DNA of 64,000 bases, from contig WRLG01000002.1 of assembly GCA_009777725.1 (NCBI GenBank), positions 1 through 64,000 of the forward strand, written 5' to 3'. Source of the DNA: Oscillospiraceae bacterium (GTDB lineage: Bacteria > Bacillota > Clostridia > Oscillospirales > Ruminococcaceae). Numbering within the stretch: the first letter of the stretch is position 1; each line of letters opens with the position of its first letter. The position numbers and the translations under genes were made by a program. This document shows positions 51,306-59,977 of this stretch, piece after piece. The notes beneath the pieces are model-generated. The model worked only from the letters and a program-made list of their open reading frames with translations. It was not told the DNA's origin and did not search any database.

Positions 51306-51462
51306 TGAAAGGTTGTGGTAAAATACACAATTAATGCAATGGCAAATTAGTTACATTTTTTAAAGAAAAACAATTGACTTTTCTCTCATTTTGTATTATT
51401 ATATAATATAGTTAATAATTAAAAGTATCGGGAATCACCGATTGAAAGGAATTTCTTGCCTT

Positions 51463-52116
51463 ATGAATATAAAAAAGCTATTGGTATCGATGGTGCTTGC
51501 GTTATCGCTGTTTACATTATCGGCTTGCAGTAAGTCGCCTGATATTGAAAGCACTTACGATGGGATACTGTCGAGAGTGCGGTTGGGTATGCCTTTGAGC
51601 CAAGTAGTCGGTATGCAGAGGGTAGGCGTTGAGCTTTATTATGAAACAGATAAAATCATCTGGAGCGTTGACGAAGATATTGAGCTTATGGAGATTAGGA
51701 GTTTACTGCCCGAGCAGCAGGACGAACAAATGTGGTTTTTTGTCGATAGCGCAAGGGCAATCATTACATATTATTTCCAAACCTTATCGGGAAGAAACGA
51801 AATGGTCTTAAGAGGGTATTCAGAGCAAATATCCTGCCTTTTAGACCGCGAAGTTGGGAATACCTATTTCAGAGAAAAGAGCGCGGAACTAAGGGGAAGG
51901 CACGACCCGCACGCTGAAATCAGACCTGTAAGGACAGGCGTTGAAAATATTGATTTTGAGCTTAACACGACCATGAGCTTATCCCTGCCGAGCTACAATT
52001 TAACTTTCACCATGACAGAGACCTATGACACCGTAAACGGTGTAACGGATTACTATGTAACACATTATAAGATTGAAGTAATGGAGAAAGCCGTTAAGGA
52101 CTCAACTCCGGCTTAG
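51463..52116 (+). CDS. Predicted lipoprotein of unknown function
   Basis: 217 residues with a lipoprotein signal peptide (KKLLVSMVLALSLFTLSAC, Cys near 22). The mature part begins SKSPDIESTYDGILSRVRLG; the LGMPLSQVVGMQ turn resembles the BamE/SmpA-like start seen in many small envelope lipoproteins, but no full family match is evident. ATG 51463 is preferred; AAAGGA lies about 12 bases upstream. It stands alone between sigG and tRNA-Leu. A role in sporulation is possible by position only. Confidence 0.7.
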   Translation: MNIKKLLVSMVLALSLFTLSACSKSPDIESTYDGILSRVRLGMPLSQVVGMQRVGVELYYETDKIIWSVDEDIELMEIRSLLPEQQDEQMWFFVDSARAIITYYFQTLSGRNEMVLRGYSEQISCLLDREVGNTYFREKSAELRGRHDPHAEIRPVRTGVENIDFELNTTMSLSLPSYNLTFTMTETYDTVNGVTDYYVTHYKIEVMEKAVKDSTPA

Positions 52117-52141
52117 CTTATATATAATCTTGAATCAAATA

Positions 52142-52175
52142 CAGTTGGCGATAGCTTTAGGCTGACCGCCAACTG
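52142..52175 (+). terminator. Hairpin before tRNA-Leu
   Basis: Perfect 9-base arms CAGTTGGCG / CGCCAACTG, 16-base loop; no T-tract. It may end the lipoprotein mRNA or aid 5' processing of the tRNA. Confidence 0.4.
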
Positions 52176-52182
52176 AAGATGT

Positions 52183-52269
52183 GCAGATGTGGCGGAATAG
52201 GCAGACGCGTCGGCTTCAGGTGCCGATGGACGCAAGTTCGTGGGGGTTCAAGTCCCTTCATCTGCACCA
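52183..52269 (+). tRNA. tRNA-Leu (anticodon CAG)
   Basis: 87 bases including an encoded CCA. The acceptor stem GCAGATG pairs with CATCTGC. The anticodon stem-loop TCGGC-TTCAGGT-GCCGA gives anticodon CAG for codon CUG. The long variable arm (about TGGACGCAAGTTCGT) marks a class II leucine tRNA, and GGTTCAAGTCC is the T-loop. Confidence 0.95.
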
Positions 52270-52285
52270 TTATGGCTGTTATTAT

Positions 52286-52327
52286 AGGGTACACTGCTTA
52301 ATTTTCTGTTGTTAAGCGGCGTACCCT
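52286..52327. terminator. Inverted repeat after tRNA-Leu
   Basis: Arms AGGGTACACTGCTTAA and TTAAGCGGCGTACCCT (52286-52301, 52312-52327) pair at all but two positions around a 10-base loop. No T-tract; probable processing or termination structure. Confidence 0.45.
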
Positions 52328-52384
52328 AAGTCATTGTATAGAGTATCCCCACCCCCCAACCGATTCTGCAAGGAGGTTCAACAA

Positions 52385-53086
52385 ATGACATTTTCAGATG
52401 GGCAAGAAAATCTAAACGCAGGGCATCGCCAGCGAATGAGGAAAAGATTTTTAAAATCGGGCTTTACTGATTTTGAGCCGCACCAGATTATTGAGATGCT
52501 CCTTTTTTATACCTGCCCCAGAAAAGATACTAACAAGCTTGCCCACACTGTGCTGAATCGGTTCGGAAGCATAGCAGGGGTTTTTGAGGCGGATGCGGAC
52601 GAGCTTGCCGCTTTGCCCGGCATAAGCGAAAACGCGGCTGTGCTGTTTAAGATGATTCCCGAATGTGCGGCGGTTTATTTTTCCGCGCGTTCCGAAAAAA
52701 TAACCTATGACAATACTAAAAAGCTGAAAGCTCTCTTTACCCCCTGTTTTATAGGTCAAACCCGGGAAAAACTTTATTTTGCCTGCTTCGACAATGATTT
52801 GAGGCTGATTGAAAATATCGTGGTATCAAGCGGAACGGCTTTCGCGTCAGAGATAAATGTAAGAAAAATAATTGAGACTGCAATTAAATCAAATGCCACC
52901 CTTGCCGCGCTGGCGCACAACCACCCTAACGGTCTCCCCACCCCTTCATCTGAGGATAACCGCGCAACGCGAATCATTAATTACATGCTCAAAGCAATAG
53001 GGGTAAAGCTTTTAGATCATATTATAGTAGGGGCGAATCAATCAATTTCAATGCGAGATGTTTCGGATTCTGCAATTTTTGATTAG
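52385..53086 (+). CDS. radC: RadC family JAB/MPN-domain protein
   Basis: 233 residues. The N-terminal HhH-like part contains FGSIAGVFEADADELAALPG, followed by a JAB/MPN domain with the metal-binding HNHPNGLPTPSSED near residue 190 and DHIIVG. RadC was named for DNA repair, but its activity is unsettled; many relatives are in mobile elements. ATG 52385 has AAGGAGG about nine bases upstream; the extended frame has no such site. It lies in the housekeeping stretch with uvrB rather than on an element. Confidence 0.92.
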   Translation: MTFSDGQENLNAGHRQRMRKRFLKSGFTDFEPHQIIEMLLFYTCPRKDTNKLAHTVLNRFGSIAGVFEADADELAALPGISENAAVLFKMIPECAAVYFSARSEKITYDNTKKLKALFTPCFIGQTREKLYFACFDNDLRLIENIVVSSGTAFASEINVRKIIETAIKSNATLAALAHNHPNGLPTPSSEDNRATRIINYMLKAIGVKLLDHIIVGANQSISMRDVSDSAIFD

Positions 53087-53145
53087 CATTGCAAGGCTGA
53101 ATGGTTCAAATTGCGGGGTTTATTAAGCGGTAAAGGGGGTTTATA

Positions 53146-53727
53146 ATGCTGTTTCAAATAACAATCCCAGCCTTTCTTTTTGTATTTTACGCCATCTATT
53201 TTGCAAAAGCAGTCATGCTCAAAAAGCAGGGGATTTCCGCTGACCTGCTCGGTAAGGGCGATAAGCCGAAAAAAGCCGTCTGGATTGAAATCGGCTTGAA
53301 AATGATTACATATTCGGGTGCTGTGATTAAGTTTATGAGTGCGATATTTCAGCCGTTTTTGTCGGTGTTTAACCCGCCGCTTGTTGTGCGAGTAATCGGC
53401 TGTGTTTTTGCTTTAATCGGCGTTGTGTTTTTCGGTATTTCGGTTAAAACAATGCAGAATAACTGGCGGGCGGGGTTTGATAAAAGGCAGGAAACATCGC
53501 TGGTTACAAGCGGAATTTATCAATTCAGCCGCAACCCCGCATTTGTCGGGTTCGACCTGCTTTATATCGGTTGCGCCTTGGTTTTCCCGAATGTTGCTAT
53601 GCTTTCAATTGCCGCCGCCGCCGTTGCCGCTTTTCATATTCAGATTATCGGAGAAGAGCGGTTTTTAGAGGAAAAATTCGGGCGGGAATATATTGATTAT
53701 AAAAATAAAGTCAGGCGGTATTTATAG
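53146..53727 (+). CDS. Isoprenylcysteine/phospholipid methyltransferase-like membrane protein (ICMT/PEMT family)
   Basis: 193 residues with four hydrophobic helices. The C-terminal half shows the ICMT-like SAM motif: LVTSGIYQFSRNPAFVGFDL and the GEERFLEEKFGREYIDYKNK end with the catalytic-region Glu and Arg. Members methylate lipids or carboxyl groups at the membrane. It is followed after no gap by the SAM methyltransferase at 53728, so the two are one unit. The substrate is unknown. Confidence 0.85.
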   Translation: MLFQITIPAFLFVFYAIYFAKAVMLKKQGISADLLGKGDKPKKAVWIEIGLKMITYSGAVIKFMSAIFQPFLSVFNPPLVVRVIGCVFALIGVVFFGISVKTMQNNWRAGFDKRQETSLVTSGIYQFSRNPAFVGFDLLYIGCALVFPNVAMLSIAAAAVAAFHIQIIGEERFLEEKFGREYIDYKNKVRRYL

Positions 53728-54345
53728 ATGAAACCGAATTACAAGCTCTTGTCCCACACATATGATTTGCTTGATACGCTCTATTTCAACCGTTTTGAGA
53801 CAAGCCCGCGAACCGCTATGTTAAACGCCGTTCCCCGTGAAAAAATCAGCGTTCTTGATATATGCGCGGGAACTTGCAGTAACAGCATTTTAATCGCCGA
53901 AAACAGACCGCAAGCCATGATAACCGCTCTTGATTTATCCGCCGATATGCTCAAAATTGCAGAGAAAAAATTCCGCTTAAAGGGTATTAAAAATATTGAA
54001 ACGATTGTATCCGATGCCTGCAATACGGGCTATCCCAACGGCTATTTTGACGTAATCCTGCTGTCGCTCATACTGCATGAAATCAGCGAAAATTCGCGGG
54101 CGGCAATGCTGAAAGAAGCAAAACGATTGCTAACCCCAAACGGGCGGCTCATTGTTATTGAATGGGAACAGCCGAAAAGCCCGTCTCAAAAAATATTATT
54201 CACTCCGATTAAGCAATTAGAGCCGAGAGGGTTCAAAGAATTTCTGCAAAGAGATTTAGCCGCATATTTTGAAAATTTGGGATTTGCTGTAATTGAAAAG
54301 CGGCATTGTGATTATACGAAAGTGTATCAGCTTAGGAAATGTTAA
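53728..54345 (+). CDS. Class I SAM-dependent methyltransferase
   Basis: 205 residues. Methyltransferase motif I is VLDICAGTCSNSILIAE near 45, motif II ITALDLSADMLKIAEKK, and motif IV YFDVILLSLILHEIS. It looks like the UbiE/MenG-like or arsenite-type group of small methyltransferases; the substrate cannot be told. ATG 53728 directly follows the stop of the ICMT-like gene. uvrB starts 23 bases downstream. Confidence 0.88.
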   Translation: MKPNYKLLSHTYDLLDTLYFNRFETSPRTAMLNAVPREKISVLDICAGTCSNSILIAENRPQAMITALDLSADMLKIAEKKFRLKGIKNIETIVSDACNTGYPNGYFDVILLSLILHEISENSRAAMLKEAKRLLTPNGRLIVIEWEQPKSPSQKILFTPIKQLEPRGFKEFLQRDLAAYFENLGFAVIEKRHCDYTKVYQLRKC

Positions 54346-54368
54346 AATAAGGAGATAGGTACAAAAAC

Positions 54369-56366
54369 ATGAATTTTCAATTAACATCGGAGTTTACTCC
54401 GGCGGGAGACCAGCCTTTGGCTATAGAAAAGCTGGCAAACGGCATATTAAGCGGCGTTCGTGAGCAAACTTTATTGGGCGTTACAGGTTCGGGTAAAACG
54501 TATACTATGGCGAATGTCATCGCTAAGGTTAACCGTCCCGCGCTTGTTTTCGCGCATAATAAGATTTTAGCGGCGCAGCTTTGCTCGGAATTTAAGGAGT
54601 TTTTCCCTAATAACGCGGTTGAATATTTCGTCAGCTATTATGATTATTACCAGCCTGAGGCATATGTCCCCTCGAAAGATGTTTATATCGAAAAGGATTC
54701 ATCAATCAATGATGAGATTGACAAGCTCCGCCATTCGGCTACTCTGGCTCTTGCGGAGCGAAGAGATGTTATCATTGTCGCCTCCGTATCCTGCATATAT
54801 TCCTTAGGCTCGCCCGAAAAGTACCGCGCAATGGTAATATCGCTTAGAAAGGGGATGACAATGCCCCGCCAAGCATTGCTGGCAAAGCTTGTGGCAAGCC
54901 AATATGAGCGCAATGATATAAATTTTATTAGGAATAAATTCCGTGTCAGAGGCGATGTTGTTGAAATATTCCCGGCGGGCTCTTTTGAAAAGGCAGTCAG
55001 AATAGAATTTTTCGGGGATGAAATCGAGCGGATTTCCGAATTTATGCCTGTAACAGGTGAGGTTACGGCTACGCTTTTACATGCCGCTATCTTTCCCGCT
55101 TCGCATTACGTCACCCCGCGCGATGAAATGCAGACGGCTATAGACGAAATTGAGCGGGAGCTTGAAGAGCGCATAAAGTTTTTTAAAGAGCGCGATATGC
55201 TTGTCGAAGCGCAAAGGATTGCCCAGCGAACCGCTTACGATATTGAAATGCTTCAGGAAATAGGCTTTTGCACAGGTATAGAAAACTATTCCAGAATTTT
55301 GGCGGGCAGAGAGCCGGGGTGTATACCGTATACATTGCTTGACCATTTCCCCGATGATTTTCTTATAATAGTAGATGAAAGCCACGTTTCACTTCCACAG
55401 CTTAAAGGAATGAACGCAGGGGATAAAGCGCGGAAAGCTACTCTTATTGACTACGGCTTCCGTCTCCCCTCCGCATATGACAACCGCCCGCTTAATATAG
55501 ATGAATTTTACGGCAAGGCAAACCAGATTATATATGTATCGGCTACCCCCAGCGCGGTTGAAAGGGAGCGGAGCGAAATAACGGCGGAGCAGGTAATCCG
55601 CCCGACGGGGCTTGTTGACCCGGAAATCATTGTCAAGCCTGTCGAGGGGCAGATTGAGGATTTGCTGTTTGAAATAAATGAGCGGGTTCGCAAAAATGAG
55701 CGTGTTTTAATCACCACCCTTACAAAGAAAATGGCTGAGGATTTAACTTTGTATCTTGAAAAAATGGGGATTAAAGTTAGGTATTTGCACCATGATATTG
55801 ATACAATTGAGAGAATGGAAATTATCCGCGATTTGCGGCGGGGTGTCTTTGATGTTCTGGTGGGGATTAATCTGCTTAGAGAGGGGCTTGACCTGCCTGA
55901 GGTATCATTAGTAGCTATTTTAGATGCAGACAAGGAGGGGTTTTTGCGCTCTGAAAGTTCACTGATTCAAACTGTAGGGCGCGCGGCAAGAAATGCGGAG
56001 GGCAAAGTAATCATGTATGCCGATTCGGTTACAAATTCAATGGAAAGGGCAATAACCGAAACGGAACGCCGCCGCAGTTTGCAGTCGGAATATAACAAAA
56101 AGCACGGAATCACCCCGAGAACCGTGAGTAAAGACATAAGGGACGTAATAGAAATATCCGGCAAAGCCGAAACGGACAGCGCGGCGGAAAAATCGAAATT
56201 CAAACGGATGAGTGCGGCTCAAAGGCGCGCACTTATCGAAAAGATGACTGCCGACATGAAAAACGCCGCCAAGCTCCTTGAGTTTGAACATGCGGCATAT
56301 CTTAGGGACAAAATAAACGAATTGAAGGAGTTGGAAGCAAAAGCAGGGAAGCCTTTGCCGAGATGA
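54369..56366 (+). CDS. uvrB: Excinuclease ABC subunit B
   Basis: 665 residues, full length. Walker A GVTGSGKT near 40, the beta-hairpin [20 protein letters not shown] around 93-112, [10 protein letters not shown] near 338, helicase motif [17 protein letters not shown] and a C-terminal UVR domain (about 620-655) for UvrC. It verifies damage and opens DNA in nucleotide excision repair. uvrA is not in the window. The AAGGAG site lies ahead of ATG 54369. Confidence 0.97.
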   Translation: MNFQLTSEFTPAGDQPLAIEKLANGILSGVREQTLLGVTGSGKTYTMANVIAKVNRPALVFAHNKILAAQLCSEFKEFFPNNAVEYFVSYYDYYQPEAYVPSKDVYIEKDSSINDEIDKLRHSATLALAERRDVIIVASVSCIYSLGSPEKYRAMVISLRKGMTMPRQALLAKLVASQYERNDINFIRNKFRVRGDVVEIFPAGSFEKAVRIEFFGDEIERISEFMPVTGEVTATLLHAAIFPASHYVTPRDEMQTAIDEIERELEERIKFFKERDMLVEAQRIAQRTAYDIEMLQEIGFCTGIENYSRILAGREPGCIPYTLLDHFPDDFLIIVDESHVSLPQLKGMNAGDKARKATLIDYGFRLPSAYDNRPLNIDEFYGKANQIIYVSATPSAVERERSEITAEQVIRPTGLVDPEIIVKPVEGQIEDLLFEINERVRKNERVLITTLTKKMAEDLTLYLEKMGIKVRYLHHDIDTIERMEIIRDLRRGVFDVLVGINLLREGLDLPEVSLVAILDADKEGFLRSESSLIQTVGRAARNAEGKVIMYADSVTNSMERAITETERRRSLQSEYNKKHGITPRTVSKDIRDVIEISGKAETDSAAEKSKFKRMSAAQRRALIEKMTADMKNAAKLLEFEHAAYLRDKINELKELEAKAGKPLPR

Positions 56367-56418
56367 GGGGGAGGGGGGTGTGATTTGTGCGTTAGCCCTG
56401 AGCTTGATTAAAAAATAC

Positions 56419-56447
56419 TTGACATTTATAGTCAAAAGTGGTATGAT
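56419..56447 (+). promoter_or_regulatory. Promoter of rplI
   Basis: TTGACA 56419-56424, 17-base spacer, TATGAT 56442-56447, leaving about 70 bases of leader. Confidence 0.65.
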
Positions 56448-56521
56448 TAAAATATAAAAGCTTTAAATCGTGCACTGCAAAATTCCAAATTTTAGTAAAA
56501 AATATGAAAGGACTGACCGAA

Positions 56522-56968
56522 ATGAAAGTCATTTTTCTGGAGGACGTAAAGGGGACGGCAAAAAAAGGCGACGTTAAAGATGTGGCGGACGGATACGCGA
56601 GAAATTTTCTGCTTCCTAAAGGAATCGCCTCGGAAGCGAGTGCTAAAAATATGTCGGATTTAGCGGGTCAAAAAGCCGCTCAGGCGCGGGCGGCGGACAA
56701 GTTAAAGCAAGAAGCGGAAGCCGCCGCGGCTTCGCTCAAAGGCAAGGCATTAACCTACAAGGCAAAAGCAGGGCAGGGCGGAAAGCTTTTCGGCGCGGTT
56801 ACTCCTGCAATCGTGTCCGAATTGCTGAAAGAGCAGCTGGGTGTTTCGGCTGATAAGAAAAAAATTACTTTGAAATCCGATATAAAAACATTCGGGACAT
56901 ACACCGCCGAGGTGAAATTCTCTGCCGGAGTTTCCGGGAGTGTATCGATTGAGGTGACGGAGGAATGA
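56522..56968 (+). CDS. rplI: 50S ribosomal protein L9
   Basis: 148 residues starting [20 protein letters not shown], with [20 protein letters not shown], the long central helix rich in Ala/Lys and a C-terminal domain [23 protein letters not shown] 56522 has AAAGGA nine bases upstream. It stands apart from rpsR-rpsF here. Confidence 0.97.
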   Translation: MKVIFLEDVKGTAKKGDVKDVADGYARNFLLPKGIASEASAKNMSDLAGQKAAQARAADKLKQEAEAAAASLKGKALTYKAKAGQGGKLFGAVTPAIVSELLKEQLGVSADKKKITLKSDIKTFGTYTAEVKFSAGVSGSVSIEVTEE

Positions 56969-57016
56969 GCATCATTGTGCATTGTCAATTATAAATTGAT
57001 TTAAGGGGGAGTGGCT

Positions 57017-57322
57017 ATGTCAAAGGTAATCAAATGGTATAATATCGTTGAAAAGAAGCCTTATAATATTGTCGAAAACCCCGTTGAAATGACTTATACG
57101 GAAATAGTAGCCAAGTATTCGGGGCAATACGTTTTAATTGTTAATGTCGTTTATGATTTATCGCACCGCATAATTTCAGGCGTCCCCGTTTTAACCGGCG
57201 ACAAGCCTATTGATTTAAAATACGATGATACGACAAAATATTACTCTCAATTATTCGACAGAAATGAAGTGATTAATTTGACAAAGGAATTTTACGGAGT
57301 ATCGGGAAAGTGGCATGATTAA
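57017..57322 (+). CDS. Hypothetical 101-residue protein
   Basis: A soluble protein beginning MSKVIKWYNIVEKKPYNIVE, with FVLIVNVVYDL-like strand (YVLIVNVVYDLSHRIISGVP) and DTTKYYSQLFDRNEVINLTK. I do not recognise the family. The layout of strands with a GVPVLTGDKP turn recalls small accessory proteins of the TA-rich regions, but that is not evidence of function. GGGGGAG precedes ATG 57017. It lies between rplI and the opp operon. Confidence 0.6.
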   Translation: MSKVIKWYNIVEKKPYNIVENPVEMTYTEIVAKYSGQYVLIVNVVYDLSHRIISGVPVLTGDKPIDLKYDDTTKYYSQLFDRNEVINLTKEFYGVSGKWHD

Positions 57323-57389
57323 GGAGCTTTCTCGAACGTGAAATCACTCTATGTGAGCAGTTATCCAAATCTGAAATCGGAGTATGGCT

Positions 57390-58304
57390 ATGGTAATATT
57401 CATAATAAAACGCGCGATTCTGGCGGTTGTTACAATGTTTATTGTGACGACAATTACATTTTTTGTCATGTTCATGGTGCCGGGAGGTCCTTTTTTGAGC
57501 GAACGCTCATCACAGGCTACGATTGACATGATGAACGCAAAATACGGTCTTGACCAGCCCGTTTACGTTCAATACGGCAATTATATTAAAAATATGCTCA
57601 AAGGCGATTTGGGCATGTCTTATAAACGAACGGGCTATTCGGTATCTGAAATAATAGGGGAGAAATTCCCCGTTTCGGCGCGCTTAGGGGGGACTGCAAT
57701 TACGTTGAGCATACTGATTGCCGTTCCGCTGGGCGTGCTTGCCGCGCGGCGGCGCAACACTTGGGTTGACCGCTTGATTATGGCGTTTTGCACGCTGGGC
57801 ATATCATTCCCCAGCTTTGTTTTATCGACTATACTATTATATTTATTCGGAATATACTTCAAGCTGTTGCCGACGATTGGGCTTTCAACGCCGCTTCACT
57901 ATGTCATGCCTGTAATCGCCCTGTCCCTTTCACCGACTGCCTATATAACCCGCCTTACCCGCTCAAATATGCTTGATGTAAACGGCATGGATTACCTCAA
58001 AACCGCACGTGCAAAGGGTTTATCCGAGATGGTCGTGCTGTTTAAACACGCCCTGCGGAATGCGATTCTGCCCGTAGTTACATATTTAGGACCGCTGATT
58101 GCCTCGATTCTTACGGGGGGCTTCGTTGTCGAGAGAATTTTTTCGATTCCGGGGCTCGGCACTTATTTTATAGATTCCATAAACGGGCGGGATTACCCAA
58201 TGATTATGGGGACAACAATCTTTTTCGCCGGGTTGATTATTTTGTCAAATCTGGTTGTCGATATTCTTTATAAGGTTATTGACCCGCGGATTAAGTTGAA
58301 TTGA
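57390..58304 (+). CDS. oppB: Oligopeptide ABC transporter permease (OppB/DppB)
   Basis: 304 residues with six helices and the permease signature LARAKGLSEMVVLFKHALRN-type loop (DYLKTARAKGLSEMVVLFKH). The N-terminal DppB start FIIKRAILAVVTMFIVTTIT and MVPGGPF are typical. It imports peptides or nickel with OppC/D/F. ATG 57390 is preferred because CGGAG lies about eight bases upstream. Its partner oppC is 609 bases downstream, after a toxin-antitoxin module. Confidence 0.9.
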   Translation: MVIFIIKRAILAVVTMFIVTTITFFVMFMVPGGPFLSERSSQATIDMMNAKYGLDQPVYVQYGNYIKNMLKGDLGMSYKRTGYSVSEIIGEKFPVSARLGGTAITLSILIAVPLGVLAARRRNTWVDRLIMAFCTLGISFPSFVLSTILLYLFGIYFKLLPTIGLSTPLHYVMPVIALSLSPTAYITRLTRSNMLDVNGMDYLKTARAKGLSEMVVLFKHALRNAILPVVTYLGPLIASILTGGFVVERIFSIPGLGTYFIDSINGRDYPMIMGTTIFFAGLIILSNLVVDILYKVIDPRIKLN

Positions 58305-58314
58305 GATGAAACTA

Positions 58315-58343
58315 TTGTAATTTTCATAAAGTTTGTGTATAAT
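58315..58343 (+). promoter_or_regulatory. Promoter of the RelE-type module in opp
   Basis: TTGTAA 58315-58320, 17-base spacer, TATAAT 58338-58343, shortly before the GGAGG of the antitoxin. Confidence 0.6.
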
Positions 58344-58364
58344 ACAAATATTTTGGAGGTTGTT

Positions 58365-58619
58365 ATGAAAACGATTAATCAGAAACAGCGGTGTTTTAAT
58401 GTTATTGAGCAGTTCCCTGAAGAGCAATTGGAAATGCTTGCCGTTTCTTTAGAAAGCATGTACAAAATGATTGATGACGTGCTTGATATGGCTTTTTGCA
58501 TAAATCTGTCGGAACGCTACGCTCAAAGTGCCGACAAGGACGAACCTGGTATCCCTCTTGAGGAAGTTGTTAAAAACTTGGGCTTCTCTATGGAGGATAT
58601 TGAAAATGCAGAGGATTGA
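58365..58619 (+). CDS. Antitoxin candidate of a RelE-type pair
   Basis: 84 residues: MKTINQKQRCFNVIEQFPEE, then QLEMLAVSLESMYKMIDDVL, and EEVVKNLGFSMEDIENAED at the end. The N-terminal helix pair with EQFPEEQLEMLAVSLESM resembles the segment of antitoxins that binds the toxin; the C-terminus EEVxxxLGF is common in RelB-like partners. GGAGG seven bases before ATG 58365. The toxin overlaps its end by 13 bases. Confidence 0.75.
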   Translation: MKTINQKQRCFNVIEQFPEEQLEMLAVSLESMYKMIDDVLDMAFCINLSERYAQSADKDEPGIPLEEVVKNLGFSMEDIENAED

Positions 58620-58842
58620 ATTTTCAAGCAGGGCGATGAAGTTTTTACAAAGGTTGCAAGAAAAATCACAAAAACGTATACTTGCGGCGATTTACAAGTT
58701 ACCGCAAGGTGATATTTTGCCACTTGAAGGGAAAAACGGCGAGTATAGGCTGCGTGTTGGTGGTTGGCGTGTAATTTGGGAGTATCGGGGCGAACTCATA
58801 TTTATTATGGAAATCGGTAACAGAGGTGATGTTTACAAATGA
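58607..58842 (+). CDS. RelE-family toxin
   Basis: 78 residues: RIEFSSRAMKFLQRLQEKSQ, KRILAAIYKLPQGDILPLEG, KNGEYRLRVGGWRVIWEYRG, ELIFIMEIGNRGDVYK. The RxRxGxWRVIWE core and GNRGDVYK end are the RelE/YoeB hallmark. It should cleave ribosomal mRNA. ATG 58607 overlaps the antitoxin coding end; the stop codon overlaps a tiny downstream frame. Confidence 0.9.
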
Positions 58843-58916
58843 GCCTTGAATTCAAAAACCAATATTTTCAGACCAATGCCATTGTGATTGCAACAAAAGG
58901 GGGAAAAATTCTATGA
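58839..58916 (+). CDS. 25-codon bridging frame between toxin and oppC
   Basis: A frame of 25 residues (MSLEFKNQYFQTNAIVIATK then GGKIL) starts in an ATGA overlap with the toxin stop and ends in an ATGA overlap with the oppC start (58913). It carries the AAAAGGGGG ribosome site of oppC. It may only serve to keep ribosomes coupled across the inserted module. Confidence 0.3.
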   Translation: MSLEFKNQYFQTNAIVIATKGGKIL

Positions 58917-59941
58917 ACTTTAAATCTAAAAAAATAAGTGAACATGAGAGAAACACGGGGGAGGTCGCACTGGAGGGCTTCGCTCCGTTTACCTTGTCCG
59001 TTACCGATTTAGAGCCGGTTAGCGTGGAGGAGCGGGAGCGGCAGGTTAGGATGCGCGAAAGCACTACCTATTTAAAGGACGCGCTTCGGCGTTTTCTTAA
59101 AAATAAAATGGCTGTGGTCTGCTTTTTTATGCTGATTTTAATTGCTGTTTTTGCTTTTGCGGGTCCTCATCTTTCGCCCTATTCGTATGAACAGCAAGTC
59201 AGGGGGAGCGAGCGGCTTAAACCCTGCTTGGAACACCCTTTCGGCACGGATTCGCTGGGCAGGGATATGCTGGTCAGAACCATGGTAGGCACGAGAATTT
59301 CGCTGACAATCGGAGTTTTCAGCTCTTTAATCGTGCTTGTTATAGGTACGACGATTGGGGCTGTTTCGGGGTATTTAGGCGGTATGGCTGATAATATAAT
59401 TATGCGGTTTTGTGAGATTTTGTATACAATTCCCGATGTTTTGATTATTATTTTGCTGCAAATCAGCCTAAAAAGTGCGTTGGATGCGAAGTTCCCGGAT
59501 ATGGCAACGGGGACGGGGATGATTTCGATTTTTATAGCGTTCGCCCTGCTTTATTGGGTTACAATGGCGAGGATGGTTCGCGGGCAAATTCTTACGCTCA
59601 AAGAGCGTGAATATGTTCTGGCGGCTAAGGCAATGGGTGCGCCCGCTCATCATATTATCCGCCGCCATCTTCTGCCTAACGCTATCGGTACTATTATAGT
59701 TACCGCAATGTTTCAGATACCCTATGCGATTTTTACGGAGAGCTTTTTGAGCTTTATCGGCTTGGGCGTTTCCGCGCCGATGGCATCGCTTGGCTCTTTA
59801 GCAAACCGCTCATTGGACGGACTTGCGAGTTACCCCTATCTGATGTTTTTCCCTGCTATGACGATTGCTTTAATTATATTTTGTTTTAACCAATTCGGGG
59901 ATGGGTTGAGGGATGCTTTAGACCCTAGGTTTAAGGAGTAA
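58913..59941 (+). CDS. oppC: Oligopeptide ABC transporter permease (OppC/DppC)
   Basis: 342 residues. An N-terminal cytoplasmic extension (about 1-65) and OppC_N helix (FLKNKMAVVCFFMLILIAVF) precede five helices with the conserved EREYVLAAKAMGAPAHHIIR loop. The FGTDSLGRDMLVRTMVGTRIS segment is the DppC hallmark. It pairs with OppB at 57390 and the OppD ATPase at 63583; the two gaps in the operon are filled with accessory genes. Confidence 0.92.
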   Translation: MNFKSKKISEHERNTGEVALEGFAPFTLSVTDLEPVSVEERERQVRMRESTTYLKDALRRFLKNKMAVVCFFMLILIAVFAFAGPHLSPYSYEQQVRGSERLKPCLEHPFGTDSLGRDMLVRTMVGTRISLTIGVFSSLIVLVIGTTIGAVSGYLGGMADNIIMRFCEILYTIPDVLIIILLQISLKSALDAKFPDMATGTGMISIFIAFALLYWVTMARMVRGQILTLKEREYVLAAKAMGAPAHHIIRRHLLPNAIGTIIVTAMFQIPYAIFTESFLSFIGLGVSAPMASLGSLANRSLDGLASYPYLMFFPAMTIALIIFCFNQFGDGLRDALDPRFKE

Positions 59942-59977
59942 GTTGAATGTCAATTTTTGTTAAATAAAGAGGGGTAA

